NCBI RefSeq assembly: GCF_024298905.1
Contig: NZ_CP101154.1
Location: 124,001-188,000 of the forward strand
Reading direction: 5' to 3'
DNA: 64,000 bases
Source: Natronomonas marina
GTDB lineage: Archaea; Halobacteriota; Halobacteria; Halobacteriales; Haloarculaceae
Positions 10,565 to 19,209 of the stretch are shown here, piece after piece. The position numbers and the translations under genes were made by a program. Positions within the stretch are counted from its first letter, which is position 1; each line of letters begins with the position of its first letter. Below the pieces are notes generated by a model that did not search any database, had not been told where the DNA came from, and saw nothing but the letters and a program-made list of their open reading frames with translations.

Positions 10565-11674
10565 ATGGACGACCGCATACGCGAGCACGCCGAGGTGCTG
10601 GTCGACTGGAGCGCGCGCATCGAACCCGGCGACGACGTCGTCGTCGGCGTCGCCGAGGACGCCCACGACCTGGCGGTCGCAGTCGCCGAGAAACTCGGTG
10701 AGGTCGGCGCCAACGTCGTGACCACCTACGACTCCGGGGAGGTCTCGCGGGCCTACCTGCGGGCTCACGACGGCGAGTTCGAGGCCGGCGACCACGAACT
10801 GGCGATGGCGGAGGCGGCCGACGCCTTCCTCCGTCTCGGCGGCGGCCGGAACACGACGGCGACGGCCGATGTCGACAGCGACACGATGCAGGCCTACTCG
10901 CGGGCCCGCACCGACCTCCGGGAGGCCCGGATGGACACCGACTGGGTCTCGACCGTCCACCCCACGCGGAGCCTCGCTCAGCAGGCCAGCATGGCCTACG
11001 AGGAGTACCAGGAGTTCGTCTACGACGCCGTGTTGCGGGACTGGGAGTCACTCGCCGAGCGGATGGCCGAGATGAAGACCATCCTCGACGAGGGCAGCGA
11101 GGTCCGACTCGTCAAGGAGCGAGAGGACCAGCCGCCGACGGACGTTACCATGTCCGTCGAGGGCCGGACGGCAGTCAACTCCGCGGCGTCGGTCGCCTAC
11201 GACTCCCACAATCTTCCATCCGGCGAAGTGTTCACCGCCCCCTACGACACCGCCGGCGAGGTGTTCTTCGACGTGCCGATGACCATCAACTCGAAACGCG
11301 TCCGGGGGGTCAGACTGGTCTTCGAGGACGGCGAGGTGGTCGAGTTCGCCGCCGAGCAGGGCGAAGACGAGATAGAGAGCGTCCTCGAAACCGACGACGG
11401 GGCCCGCCGACTGGGGGAACTCGGCATCGGGATGAACCGGGGCATCGACCGGTTCACCGACAACATCCTCTTCGACGAGAAGATGGGCGACACCGTCCAC
11501 CTCGCCCTGGGCCGGGCCTACGACTCGAACCTCCCCGACGGCGAGGAGGGCAACCACTCGGCCGTCCACGTCGACATGATAACGGATGTCTCGGAGGCTT
11601 CCCGCATCGAGGTCGACGGCGAGGTGGTGCAGCGCGACGGTGTGTTCCGGTTCGAGGAAGAGTTCGAGGGGTAG
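10565..11674 (+). CDS. M29-family (thermophilic-type) aminopeptidase
   Basis: A 369-residue acidic protein starting MDDRIREHAEVLVDWSARI. The overall pattern is that of peptidase family M29 (AmpS/PepS-like): an N-terminal Rossmann-like half, and a C-terminal half with SVEGRTAVNSAASVAYDSHNL, GEVFTAPYD, the glycine-rich LGELGIGMN and a late histidine HSAVHVDMI supplying metal ligands. It would remove N-terminal residues from peptides in the cytoplasm. A TATA-like element lies about 30 bp upstream of the ATG. A copy of the last 44 bp of the gene occurs again 66 bp beyond the stop. Confidence 0.85.
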   Translation: MDDRIREHAEVLVDWSARIEPGDDVVVGVAEDAHDLAVAVAEKLGEVGANVVTTYDSGEVSRAYLRAHDGEFEAGDHELAMAEAADAFLRLGGGRNTTATADVDSDTMQAYSRARTDLREARMDTDWVSTVHPTRSLAQQASMAYEEYQEFVYDAVLRDWESLAERMAEMKTILDEGSEVRLVKEREDQPPTDVTMSVEGRTAVNSAASVAYDSHNLPSGEVFTAPYDTAGEVFFDVPMTINSKRVRGVRLVFEDGEVVEFAAEQGEDEIESVLETDDGARRLGELGIGMNRGIDRFTDNILFDEKMGDTVHLALGRAYDSNLPDGEEGNHSAVHVDMITDVSEASRIEVDGEVVQRDGVFRFEEEFEG

Positions 11675-11740
11675 TTTTCATGAACGTTTTCGGCGGCCGA
11701 GGGGAGCGAGGCCGCCGGAAAAGGTTCGCGCAGGTCGTCC

Positions 11741-11784
11741 AGCGCGACGGTGTGTTCCGGTTCGAGGACGGTTTCGAGGAGTAG
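11741..11784 (+). repeat. Duplicate of the 3' end of the aminopeptidase gene
   Basis: These 44 bp match 11631-11674 (the last codons and stop of the aminopeptidase gene) with only a few differences, 110 bp downstream. The copy still ends in an in-frame-looking TAG but is not joined to any gene. It looks like the relic of a tandem duplication or of recombination with a homologue. Confidence 0.8.
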
Positions 11785-12100
11785 CGTGGCCGAACGCAGT
11801 GAGGCCACGGATTGCGAGCGGGGAGCGGTAGCGACCCGCGAGCAGCAGCGCCGAGGGTAGCGAGACAACCAGACGTGGCAGTCTGTGCCGTGTTCGGGGG
11901 ATAGGCACGGAAGGTCACCGATGACGCCCCCAGCGACGCCACAACCGATATATAATAAACCGGAATAAACTCCAACACTGAGGTCCAGTTGACCGACGAA
12001 ACCGCAGTACGAAGGAATGTCAAATGAACTCAATTACTCGAAGTGCGGAATTTTTATATATAGTCCTCTGTACGTAGTGTGACAGACGCAGGTCGTCAGT
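11785..12100. other. Intergenic region with AT-rich promoter
   Basis: No gene is supported in this stretch. The left half is GC-rich low-complexity spacer common in haloarchaea. From about 11950 it becomes AT-rich, and TTTTTATATATAG (12050-12062) is a strong TATA box roughly 40 bp before the next start. Confidence 0.5.
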
Positions 12101-12484
12101 ATGCAACGGTTCCTACCCGGTGGCAGGCTCTTTCCCGTCCCCGACGCCGTCGAAACGCAGCGGAGAGTGAGTCGCGCGGCCCTGCAGGTCATCTCGACGG
12201 GGTCGACGATCCGGCGGGAGGGAATGGCGACCGCCCGGACGGTGGCACACGCCAACGTCGACGTGGCCGAACGGGTGGCCGGTTCGGACGTCTCGTGTGC
12301 CCACGAGGGCGTCGACGAGCGGTTCGACGGGGCCGAGGCCGTCTCGAACCGCATCGAGGACCGCTTTCTCAGCACGATGCTCTCGACGAGCCAGTTGACC
12401 GCACACTACGCGGAGACGTTCGACGACTCCATCGAACGGACGCTCCGGCCCGAGGACGCCGAACCGGCTCCAGAGGCCACGTAG
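12101..12484 (+). CDS. Hypothetical haloarchaeal protein
   Basis: A 127-residue protein starting MQRFLPGGRLFPVPDAVETQ, mildly acidic, with no membrane segment or cysteine motif. A strong TATA box about 40 bp upstream and typical codon use support it. It is predicted mostly helical. I do not recognise a family. It is convergent with the matrixin-like lipoprotein, with 7 bp between the stops. Confidence 0.6.
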   Translation: MQRFLPGGRLFPVPDAVETQRRVSRAALQVISTGSTIRREGMATARTVAHANVDVAERVAGSDVSCAHEGVDERFDGAEAVSNRIEDRFLSTMLSTSQLTAHYAETFDDSIERTLRPEDAEPAPEAT

Positions 12485-12491
12485 CTGGCGT

Positions 12492-13499
12492 TCACTCCTG
12501 CCACCACTCGCTGCGGCGCTGTTCGTAACTGGCGTTCTCCCGAAGCGGTTCGGGGTAGTCGCTCTCGGCGTCGTGGCCGAAGCCGGCCCCGAGCCAGCGG
12601 CCGACGTGCCACCCGACCGCCGGCGTGTCGAGGTCGACGACGACGATGCGGAGCCCGGTGTACTGCTCCAGCGCGCCGTCGCCGTCGGGGTCCGATCCCG
12701 AGAGCGTCCCGCAGGAACCGGTGCCGCCCCGACAGTCGCTCTCGTCGGTCACCTCGACGACCACGTCGGCCTCGTCGGCGGACTCGACGCGGTAGAAGCG
12801 GATTCCCGAGGGGACGGTCCCGTCGGCGCCCTCGGCGAAGTAGCCCAGCGCCGCGCGGACCTGCCGGTCGGTCGCGTTCCGCTCGTCTGGTGGGACGTCC
12901 CCGTAGTCGGTGTAGACGGCGAGGCGCTCGGTCCGCCACGGGAGGGCCCGCTCGGTCGCGTTCGTCTCCGGTTGGGTGGTCAACTGGCTCTCGGCGCGCA
13001 TCACCGACCCCGGCTCGTCGGCGTGGGTCAGCCCCAGCGTGTGGCCGAGTTCGTGTTCCAGGACCCGGACCGTCGACTCGTCGGAGAGGCCCGTCCGCAC
13101 CTCGACGCCGACCGGACGGTCGACCTGTCCGTGCTCGGTGAGGACCGGCGCACAGCCGGCCGTGTTCTCGTCGGCGTGCGGACCGCAGTCGCCGACATCG
13201 CCGACGAACCGGACGTGGATGTCGGCCGACGCCTCCTCGTCGGCGACCCGGAAGGCGACGTCGTAGCCGGCGTACTGCTCGCTGTTGACGGTCCAGTAGG
13301 CCAGCGCCTCGCGGACCAGCGGCCCGTAGTCGCGGTCGTCGTCGCCTGCATAGCTCACGTTGAGGACCTCCGAGCGCCAGTGGTTGTCCGGGTCGCCCTC
13401 CCACTCGTCGCCGACGAGGCCGGTGTCGGCCAGGCCGGTACAGCCGGAGAGGACGACCAGAAGCGCCAGACCGAGGGCGGCGACCCGCGCGTCCATCAC
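12492..13499 (-). CDS. Matrixin-type zinc metalloprotease lipoprotein
   Basis: A 335-residue secreted protein. A hydrophobic signal ends in the lipobox LSGC (Cys20), so the protein is probably lipid-anchored outside the cell. The metzincin motif HELGHTLGLTH spans residues 149-159, supplying three zinc-binding histidines and the catalytic Glu150, followed by a downstream Met (GSVM, Met-turn). Four extra cysteines (CGPH..C, and CRGGTGSC near the C-terminus) may form disulfides. A role as an extracellular protease is expected from the family. The start could also be the second Met, one codon later. Confidence 0.85.
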   Translation of the reverse strand: MMDARVAALGLALLVVLSGCTGLADTGLVGDEWEGDPDNHWRSEVLNVSYAGDDDRDYGPLVREALAYWTVNSEQYAGYDVAFRVADEEASADIHVRFVGDVGDCGPHADENTAGCAPVLTEHGQVDRPVGVEVRTGLSDESTVRVLEHELGHTLGLTHADEPGSVMRAESQLTTQPETNATERALPWRTERLAVYTDYGDVPPDERNATDRQVRAALGYFAEGADGTVPSGIRFYRVESADEADVVVEVTDESDCRGGTGSCGTLSGSDPDGDGALEQYTGLRIVVVDLDTPAVGWHVGRWLGAGFGHDAESDYPEPLRENASYEQRRSEWWQE

Positions 13500-13552
13500 C
13501 GTAGCTAGGGGCCCGTAGCGCAGAAGACGGTTTCGGCCCTGTCAGGCGTCGA

Positions 13553-14031
13553 GTCGGCTGAGGATAGTAAGCCCCCTTCTGTTTCGACCCGGCATTCGGC
13601 TGAGCGCCCGCCGCGTCTCCGGGCTACCTGTGGCGGCGGGCTTGCACCGGTGAGGATTCGCCGTTCCATCCGTTCCCGCCCGTCGGCGGCGAGACCGCCC
13701 AGTTCACGGCTCGCACCGTTCACCATCAGGCGGCAAAGCCGCCCGACCCTCGGCGGGTTAGCTCCCTTCCCTCGCGGGTCGGTTCGCGCGCTCGCGGGCC
13801 GGATGGCCCGCGAGCGCCGAGGGGTGGGGTCGCCACCCCTCGCGCCTCATCGGTCGGGGCGGGGGGTCTCGTTTCTGTTCCAGCGCCAGCGGTCTCCCGC
13901 TCCGGGCTTGCGCCCGGTCACCTGCCCGGAGGGTGGGGGGACTTTCCTCATGCGCGCGCCCCTGGCGCGGAACGCCGAGACGGCGAAGCCGTCGAGGGCA
14001 CGCCCACGGGAACCGGGCTTCCTCTGCCGAC
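13553..14031 (-). ncRNA. rnpB: RNase P RNA
   Basis: Read on the minus strand, this ~479-nt segment contains the conserved archaeal RNase P RNA blocks. GAGGAAAGTCC occurs near the 5' side (around 13945-13955), and AACAGAAGGGGGCTTAC near the 3' end. The termini pair to form helix P1: GTCGGC-A-GAGGA at 14031-14020 with TCCTC-A-GCCGAC at 13564-13553. Several GC-rich hairpins lie between. The RNA is the catalytic subunit that trims tRNA 5' leaders. It ends about 50 bp upstream of the lipoprotein gene. ORFs that can be drawn across it are spurious. The exact ends are inferred from the P1 pairing. Confidence 0.93.
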
Positions 14032-14053
14032 CGGAACTACGCCGGTCGGCCGG

Positions 14054-15205
14054 TTAAGCCGTTCGGTGCTCGGGGTTCCCGAAGCCGACGCGCCGGGCCT
14101 CGGCCGTCGCGCGCTCCCTGGCGGCCTCGAGGTCGAACTCCGCGACGAGTTCGCCGTCCCGGACGACCGGCTTCAGGAGCGACTCGCCCTCGGCGGGACC
14201 CTCCTCGTCGGCCAGCGCGACGTGGTGGCCGCCGTCCGGCGTCCGGTAGACCGACTTCTTGCCCGAGAGCTTCCCCCGCTTGGCGGCGGGTTCGCCCTCG
14301 ACTTCGACGATGTCGAGCGCGAAGTCGACCGGGTCGGCGTTCGTCACGTAACTGCCGACGCCGAAGCCGTCGGCGACGTCGCGCAACTCGCGGATGGTCT
14401 CGGGCGTGATGCCGCCGCTGACGAAGACGTCGACGTCCTCGTGGCCGCGGCAGTCGAGTTTCCAGCGGGTCTCCCGGACGATGTGCCGGAAGTCGCCCCG
14501 ACGGGAGCCCGTCGTGTCCAGTCGGACGCTGTCGAAGCCCATCTCGGCGGCCCGCAGCGCCTCGTCGGTCTCGTCGTCGTAGGTGTCACACAGCGCGATG
14601 CGGGGGACCGACTCGTCGACCGCCTCGTCGAAGGCCCGCCAGGCCTCCTCCTGGTTGCCGGGCCCGAAGCATATCATCAGCGCGTGCGGCATCGTCCCCG
14701 ACGCCTCCCGGCCCATGAGGTCGCCGGCGGCGACGTGGGAGAACCCCTCGAAGCCGGCCACCATCGCGGTCCGGTCGACGACGCCGGCGATGGATGGGTG
14801 GACGTGGCGGGCGCCGAAACTGAGTATCGACGACTCGGGGGCGGCCCGGCGGGTCTCCAGCGCCGCCGTCGCCATCCCCGACGCCTGCGAGAGAAAGCCC
14901 AGAAGCGACGTTTCGAGCCGACAGAACTCCAGGTACGGACCCTCGATTCGCATCACCGGCCCGCCGTCGAAAAGCGTCCCCTCCGGCAGGGCGTCCACGT
15001 CGACGTCGCGGCCCTCGAACAGGCGGGCGGCGTCCGGCAGGCCCGCAAGCAGTTCGAAGGCGCCGGTGGCGAACTGGTCGGCGGTCACCTCGGCGACGAC
15101 GTCGGGGTTGCGGCCGGCGTGCTCCAGGGCCTCCTCGGTCCGCAGGAAGTACGCGTCGGTCGCCCGTCCCTCGGCGATGGCTGACTCCGGGACGACATCG
15201 AACAT
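14054..15205 (-). CDS. pncB: Nicotinate phosphoribosyltransferase
   Basis: A 383-residue protein of archaeal NAPRTase type. It starts MFDVVPESAIAEGRATDAYF and carries LSFGARHVHPSIAG, the PRPP/phosphate-binding region CDTYDDETDEAL...SVRLDTTGSRRGDF, and FVSGGITPETI...DGFGVGSYV typical of the TIM-barrel fold of this family. It joins nicotinate to PRPP, giving nicotinate mononucleotide in NAD salvage. A nicotinamidase-like gene that could supply its substrate lies about 1.7 kb away on the other strand. Its stop lies 23 bp from the 5' end of rnpB, on the same strand. Confidence 0.92.
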   Translation of the reverse strand: MFDVVPESAIAEGRATDAYFLRTEEALEHAGRNPDVVAEVTADQFATGAFELLAGLPDAARLFEGRDVDVDALPEGTLFDGGPVMRIEGPYLEFCRLETSLLGFLSQASGMATAALETRRAAPESSILSFGARHVHPSIAGVVDRTAMVAGFEGFSHVAAGDLMGREASGTMPHALMICFGPGNQEEAWRAFDEAVDESVPRIALCDTYDDETDEALRAAEMGFDSVRLDTTGSRRGDFRHIVRETRWKLDCRGHEDVDVFVSGGITPETIRELRDVADGFGVGSYVTNADPVDFALDIVEVEGEPAAKRGKLSGKKSVYRTPDGGHHVALADEEGPAEGESLLKPVVRDGELVAEFDLEAARERATAEARRVGFGNPEHRTA

Positions 15206-15235
15206 ACCGGTTCGTCGGCCGGGGCGTCGAAAAAG

Positions 15236-16696
15236 CTACGCCTTCGGCGCTGGCGCGTACACCGCGTCCAGCGCCCCGACGGTCGGCGCCTTCACCACCG
15301 TGAGGCTGGTGCCGTCCTGCCGGACCCACACCGCGCCGTCGAACGGGCCCGCCTCCCCGAAGGTCCAGACGACGCTCCCGTCGGCGAGGGTGCGCCGCTC
15401 GCCGCCCCAGTACTCGAGGATTCGCTCGTGACCCCGCTCGAACTCGGTGGCGTTGGCCCGGTCACGGAAGGTCACGTTCCAGACGTAGGCCGACTCGCCG
15501 CTCCGCTCGTAGGCGTGGAGGTGGTCGGCGTACCACCCCTCGGCGTAGCGGACGTCGTAGGTGAAGGGCCGCCGCGGGTCCAGACGGCCGTCCTCGAAGT
15601 TGAAGAACGCCGACCGCTCGACGACCGACCGGTTCGGCGCGTACTCGTCGTTCAGCGTGTAGGCGAACATCGACGCCAGCCCCGCCTGCCCGACGGTCGC
15701 GTACCCGGGCCCGCCCGCGGGGGTGACCCGCTCCCAGGACCGGTCGCTGCGGTCGGCGAGCGTCGCGTTGCCGTAGGCGTCGGTGTCGTACGTGGAGGGG
15801 TGGACGACCGCGGCGCTCGTCGTCGGTGGGTCGTCGTACATCGCGTCGACGGCGCCCCAGCCCCCCTGTCCCCGGTGGTACCGGACGAACGAGGGCCCCT
15901 CTGCGTACGGGAAGAAGCCGACGTAGTAGACGCCGAAGTGAAAGTCCGGGGGAACGCTGTTTTGCCCTGCCGCGCCGCCCGTGCCGGCGCCGACGCAGTC
16001 CCACTCGCCGGATGCACAGCGGCGCTCGTAGGCCCGCTGGACGACCATGGCGTCGCCCTCGACGAGACCGTTGCGCGCGTTGACCCCGTCGAGGGTGCGC
16101 CCGCGGAGAGAGCCGAGCCCGAACTGCTGGTCCTGAAGCGCGTGGTCGAGTTCGTGCGCCAGCGTGTACTCGTCGGCGAGCGTCGCTGGCGCCGACTCGC
16201 TGACGAGGACGATGTCGCCCGCCCCCGGCCGGTAGAAGCCCAGGACGTTGTCGCCGCGGTTGTCCCGCCGGACCTCGACGACGTCCTCGTCGGGACCGAC
16301 CAGGAACAGCGCCTCGTACTTGGCGTTGTCCAGCGCCCGCTGGAGGCCGCTGACGTTCCCGACGGTGATACCGCCGTACTCCTCGCGGAACTCCTCGCGG
16401 GTGACGAGGTCGACCTCGACGTCCTCCCGGAACCGCAGCCCGCGGATCAACTGGACGCGGGCCATCGCCCTGGCGACGATTGCCTCCGTCTCGGCGTCGG
16501 TGAGTCCGTCCCCGGCGTCGACGTCGAAGCTGTCGTTGTGCCAGTAGCCGTCGTAGTAGCCGAGGTGATCCGACGGGTCCGCCGGCGGGTCGGCGGGCTC
16601 CGGGGCCGCGACGGACGGCTGGTAGCCGGCGGTACAGCCCGCGAGCACGAGGACGGCGACGAGGGCGACGGCGGCGACGGGGCGCGTCTCCATCAT
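15236..16696 (-). CDS. Hvo_1808-type surface lipoprotein
   Basis: A 486-residue exported protein. The signal peptide ends in the lipobox LAGC (Cys21), then a Pro-rich spacer. The body contains GYWHNDSFDVDAGDGLTDAE, a zincin-like LAHELDHALQDQQFGL helix, and paired cysteines (CASGEWDCVG). This resembles the haloarchaeal Hvo_1808 surface protein family; the HELDH motif suggests a metal-dependent hydrolase, though a third ligand is not obvious. The start MMETRPVAAV was chosen because the upstream open frame is arginine/proline-rich shadow sequence. It lies upstream of pncB on the same strand. Confidence 0.8.
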   Translation of the reverse strand: MMETRPVAAVALVAVLVLAGCTAGYQPSVAAPEPADPPADPSDHLGYYDGYWHNDSFDVDAGDGLTDAETEAIVARAMARVQLIRGLRFREDVEVDLVTREEFREEYGGITVGNVSGLQRALDNAKYEALFLVGPDEDVVEVRRDNRGDNVLGFYRPGAGDIVLVSESAPATLADEYTLAHELDHALQDQQFGLGSLRGRTLDGVNARNGLVEGDAMVVQRAYERRCASGEWDCVGAGTGGAAGQNSVPPDFHFGVYYVGFFPYAEGPSFVRYHRGQGGWGAVDAMYDDPPTTSAAVVHPSTYDTDAYGNATLADRSDRSWERVTPAGGPGYATVGQAGLASMFAYTLNDEYAPNRSVVERSAFFNFEDGRLDPRRPFTYDVRYAEGWYADHLHAYERSGESAYVWNVTFRDRANATEFERGHERILEYWGGERRTLADGSVVWTFGEAGPFDGAVWVRQDGTSLTVVKAPTVGALDAVYAPAPKA

Positions 16697-16952
16697 CGGG
16701 TCCGAAGGGATGGCTCCGGATAACGGTTGTTGGTCGCCTACGTTCGCGGCGGTCGGCCAGCACGCGTCCGGTCTCGGGGTTCCTCTCCTGACGGACCGAG
16801 GGCTTTCGGGGGAATAGCTGCACCGTCCGAGTCCACCACGTTCGCGGGCCCCCTGGAGGGGTCGAAGCGGCACGAACCGGGCGAGCGGTCCGAAACGGCT
16901 CGCCCTCCCGACACGCACAACGGTTTTGAGAATCCGAACCGAACCGTCGGAC

Positions 16953-17534
16953 ATGACGTTCGACCCGGACCGAACCGCCGTCGTCGTCGTGGACATGCAG
17001 AACGGCTTCTGTCACCCGGATGGGTCGCTGTACGCGCCGAACAGCGAGGCGGCCATCGAACCGTGTGCGGAGGCGGTCGCGGCGGCCCGCGAGGCCGGCG
17101 CCGCCGTCGTCTTCACCCGGGACGTCCACCCGCCGGAACAGTTCGACGATAACCACTACTACGACGAGTTCGACCGCTGGGGCGAACACGTCCTCGAGGG
17201 GTCCTGGGACGCCGAACTCGTCGAGGAACTGGACCCGCGCGAGGACGAACTGGTCGTCGAGAAGCACACCTACGACGCCTTCTACCGGACGGAACTGGAC
17301 GGCTACCTCGACGCCCACGGCATCGACGACCTCCTCATCTGCGGGACGCTGGCGAACGTCTGCGTGCTGCACACCGCCGGCAGCGCGGGGCTCCGGGACT
17401 ACCGGCCGGTCCTGCTGGAGGACGCCGTCGGCTGTATCGAGGAGTCCCACCGCGAGTACGCCCTGGAGCACGCCGACTGGCTGTTCGGCGAGGTGCGGCC
17501 GCTGGCGGACGTCGCGTTCGCCGGGGACCAGTAG
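16953..17534 (+). CDS. Nicotinamidase / isochorismatase-family cysteine hydrolase
   Basis: A 193-residue protein with the catalytic triad of the cysteine hydrolase family: Asp14 in VVVVDMQNGF, Lys104 in VEKHTYDAF and Cys137 in GTLANVCVLH. Metal-binding residues DVHPPEQF are also present. The proximity to pncB and the family length favour nicotinamidase (nicotinamide to nicotinate), feeding the phosphoribosyltransferase in NAD salvage; isochorismatase-type hydrolases look similar. The ATG at 16953 gives the standard N-terminus. Confidence 0.85.
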   Translation: MTFDPDRTAVVVVDMQNGFCHPDGSLYAPNSEAAIEPCAEAVAAAREAGAAVVFTRDVHPPEQFDDNHYYDEFDRWGEHVLEGSWDAELVEELDPREDELVVEKHTYDAFYRTELDGYLDAHGIDDLLICGTLANVCVLHTAGSAGLRDYRPVLLEDAVGCIEESHREYALEHADWLFGEVRPLADVAFAGDQ

Positions 17535-17546
17535 TCGCCGTCGCTC

Positions 17547-18323
17547 TCAGCTCGACCGACAGTTCATATCGGGCGCCGTGATCGGGTCGACCGCCCCCCA
17601 CGAGTGGAAGTTCAGGACGCCGGAGCCGGTCTCGACGCGGCGGACGTAGCCGGTCTCGGCGCTCACGTAGTAGGTCGCCGCGCCCTGGACGCCGTCGACG
17701 GCCCCCGATTCGAACTCGTAGACCAGCATCGTCTCGCCGTCTATCGTCGTCGTGCCCGACGGCTCGGCGTCGGGCAGCTCCTCGGAACTGGACTCGAACT
17801 CCTGGGGTTCGATCCCCTCGACGCCGAACTCCTGGCCGGGGTTCCGGAAGCACTGCCCGTCGGAGACGACGTAGAAGTCCCCGCCGACCCGATGGGTCTC
17901 GACGACCCCCTGGTCGGTCTCGAAGCGCCAGTAGAGGTCCGCGCCGTCGAACCGGGCGTCGAACTCGCCGGTCTGGCCGTTCTCTTGGAACGTCCCGCTC
18001 ATCGCAAACGACTCCTCGAATCGGACCGCCTCGCGGAACCCCTGGCGGTCCCCGCCGTCCCCACCGGTCGCCGCGTCGGTATCGGTCGCCGTCTCGGCGT
18101 CGGCCGCGTCGTCGGTCGCCGTCTCGGCGCCCACGCCGCCGGCGTCCTCCTCCGTCGGCGTGCCGGCCCCCGCACCCGCGTCGTCGCCCCCATCCCCGTC
18201 GTCGCTACAGCCGGCGAGCGCGACGAGACCGGCCGCACAGCCGGTCAGAACGCGGCGACGCGTGGGTCCGTGGGCGGGCGGCGAACGCGCGCTACCGGAA
18301 CCGACTTTGTCAATTCCCCTCAT
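17547..18323 (-). CDS. Tat-exported lipoprotein, function unknown
   Basis: A 258-residue secreted protein. The N-terminus has a twin-arginine stretch TRRRVLTGCAAGLVALAGC, giving a Tat signal with lipobox Cys39. A low-complexity Asp/Gly/Thr/Ala linker (about 40-90) follows, typical of haloarchaeal cell-surface anchors. The folded part (FEESFAMSGTFQENGQTGEFDARFDGADLYWRFE) has the beta-rich look of LolA/LppX-like lipoprotein folds. It is convergent with the nicotinamidase gene. Confidence 0.8.
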   Translation of the reverse strand: MRGIDKVGSGSARSPPAHGPTRRRVLTGCAAGLVALAGCSDDGDGGDDAGAGAGTPTEEDAGGVGAETATDDAADAETATDTDAATGGDGGDRQGFREAVRFEESFAMSGTFQENGQTGEFDARFDGADLYWRFETDQGVVETHRVGGDFYVVSDGQCFRNPGQEFGVEGIEPQEFESSSEELPDAEPSGTTTIDGETMLVYEFESGAVDGVQGAATYYVSAETGYVRRVETGSGVLNFHSWGAVDPITAPDMNCRSS

Positions 18324-18414
18324 ACACTTTCGACCCCGGGAGTCGACTTAACCGTTCCGGGCGTCCGGTAGCGGGGCTGTCCGGCTGGATTCGGCGGCGA
18401 CGGTCCGGCGCGGG

Positions 18415-19209
18415 TCAGATGTCGCGGCGCTCGAAGTACTCCGCGCTCACGACGACGAGTGCGACGGCGTAGGCGACGAGGACGGCGATTCCGGCCCAGT
18501 CGACCTCGCCGGCGACGAGTATCTCCGTCGGGTCGAAGTACCGGGAGGGTGCCGGCGTCCCGAGCCACTCGTAGTCGGTGTCCAGCGTCAGGGCGTCGAC
18601 GAGGTAGGTGGCGAACACCGCGCCGATGGCGGCCATCTGTGCACGGCGGGCGCCATCGGACGCCACCGACGCCACCAGTCCGATCGCCGCACAGGCCAGG
18701 AGGTACACCGACGACAGCCCGTGCAACAGGAGGAGGCGGCCGACGTCGATGGATTCGCCGAGGAGTCGGACCCCGAGGTACGTCCCGGCGAAGGTGATGG
18801 CGTTCACGGCGAGGACGGACGGGACGAACGCGAGGTACTTGCCGACGACGACGCGGGTCCGGGAGACGGGGTGGGTCAACACGAGGTCGATGGCGCCCGA
18901 CTCGACCTCGCCGGCGACGGCGGAGGCGGCCGCGTAGGCGAAGTAGACCCCGAGGACGAGCATCCAGAGCCACTGGTACAGTTCGACGGCCAGGTAGCCC
19001 TCGATCCGCGTGAAGTCGGTGACGCCGCCGACGAAGGCGTTCTGTAGCTCCGGCGGGAAGCTCTCGATGTAGGTCTGGAAGTCGACGCCGGACTCCCGGA
19101 TGGAGGGAAACAGCGCGAGGACGAGTCCAGCGAACGCGAGGACGGCCGCCGAGAGGTACAGCGTCGGCCGGACGCGCCGCCGGGCCTCGAAGCCCGCGAT
19201 TTCAAACAT
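18415..19209 (-). CDS. ABC-2 type transporter permease
   Basis: A 264-residue membrane protein with about six hydrophobic segments. It carries the AVAGEVESGAIDLVLTHPVSRTRVVVGKYLA region that is characteristic of ABC-2 permeases of the NatB/NosY kind. Its start overlaps the end of the ATPase gene by 8 bp, so the two form one exporter. Substrate unknown. Confidence 0.9.
   Translation of the reverse strand: MFEIAGFEARRRVRPTLYLSAAVLAFAGLVLALFPSIRESGVDFQTYIESFPPELQNAFVGGVTDFTRIEGYLAVELYQWLWMLVLGVYFAYAAASAVAGEVESGAIDLVLTHPVSRTRVVVGKYLAFVPSVLAVNAITFAGTYLGVRLLGESIDVGRLLLLHGLSSVYLLACAAIGLVASVASDGARRAQMAAIGAVFATYLVDALTLDTDYEWLGTPAPSRYFDPTEILVAGEVDWAGIAVLVAYAVALVVVSAEYFERRDI

Noticed and set aside
13505-14057. 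Short ORFs between the matrixin lipoprotein and pncB
   Set aside because: They overlap the RNase P RNA, whose conserved blocks and P1 pairing explain the sequence better.
15462-17471. 669-codon minus-strand frame
   Set aside because: It runs through the surface lipoprotein in another frame and antisense to the nicotinamidase-like gene; both true genes have clear motifs.
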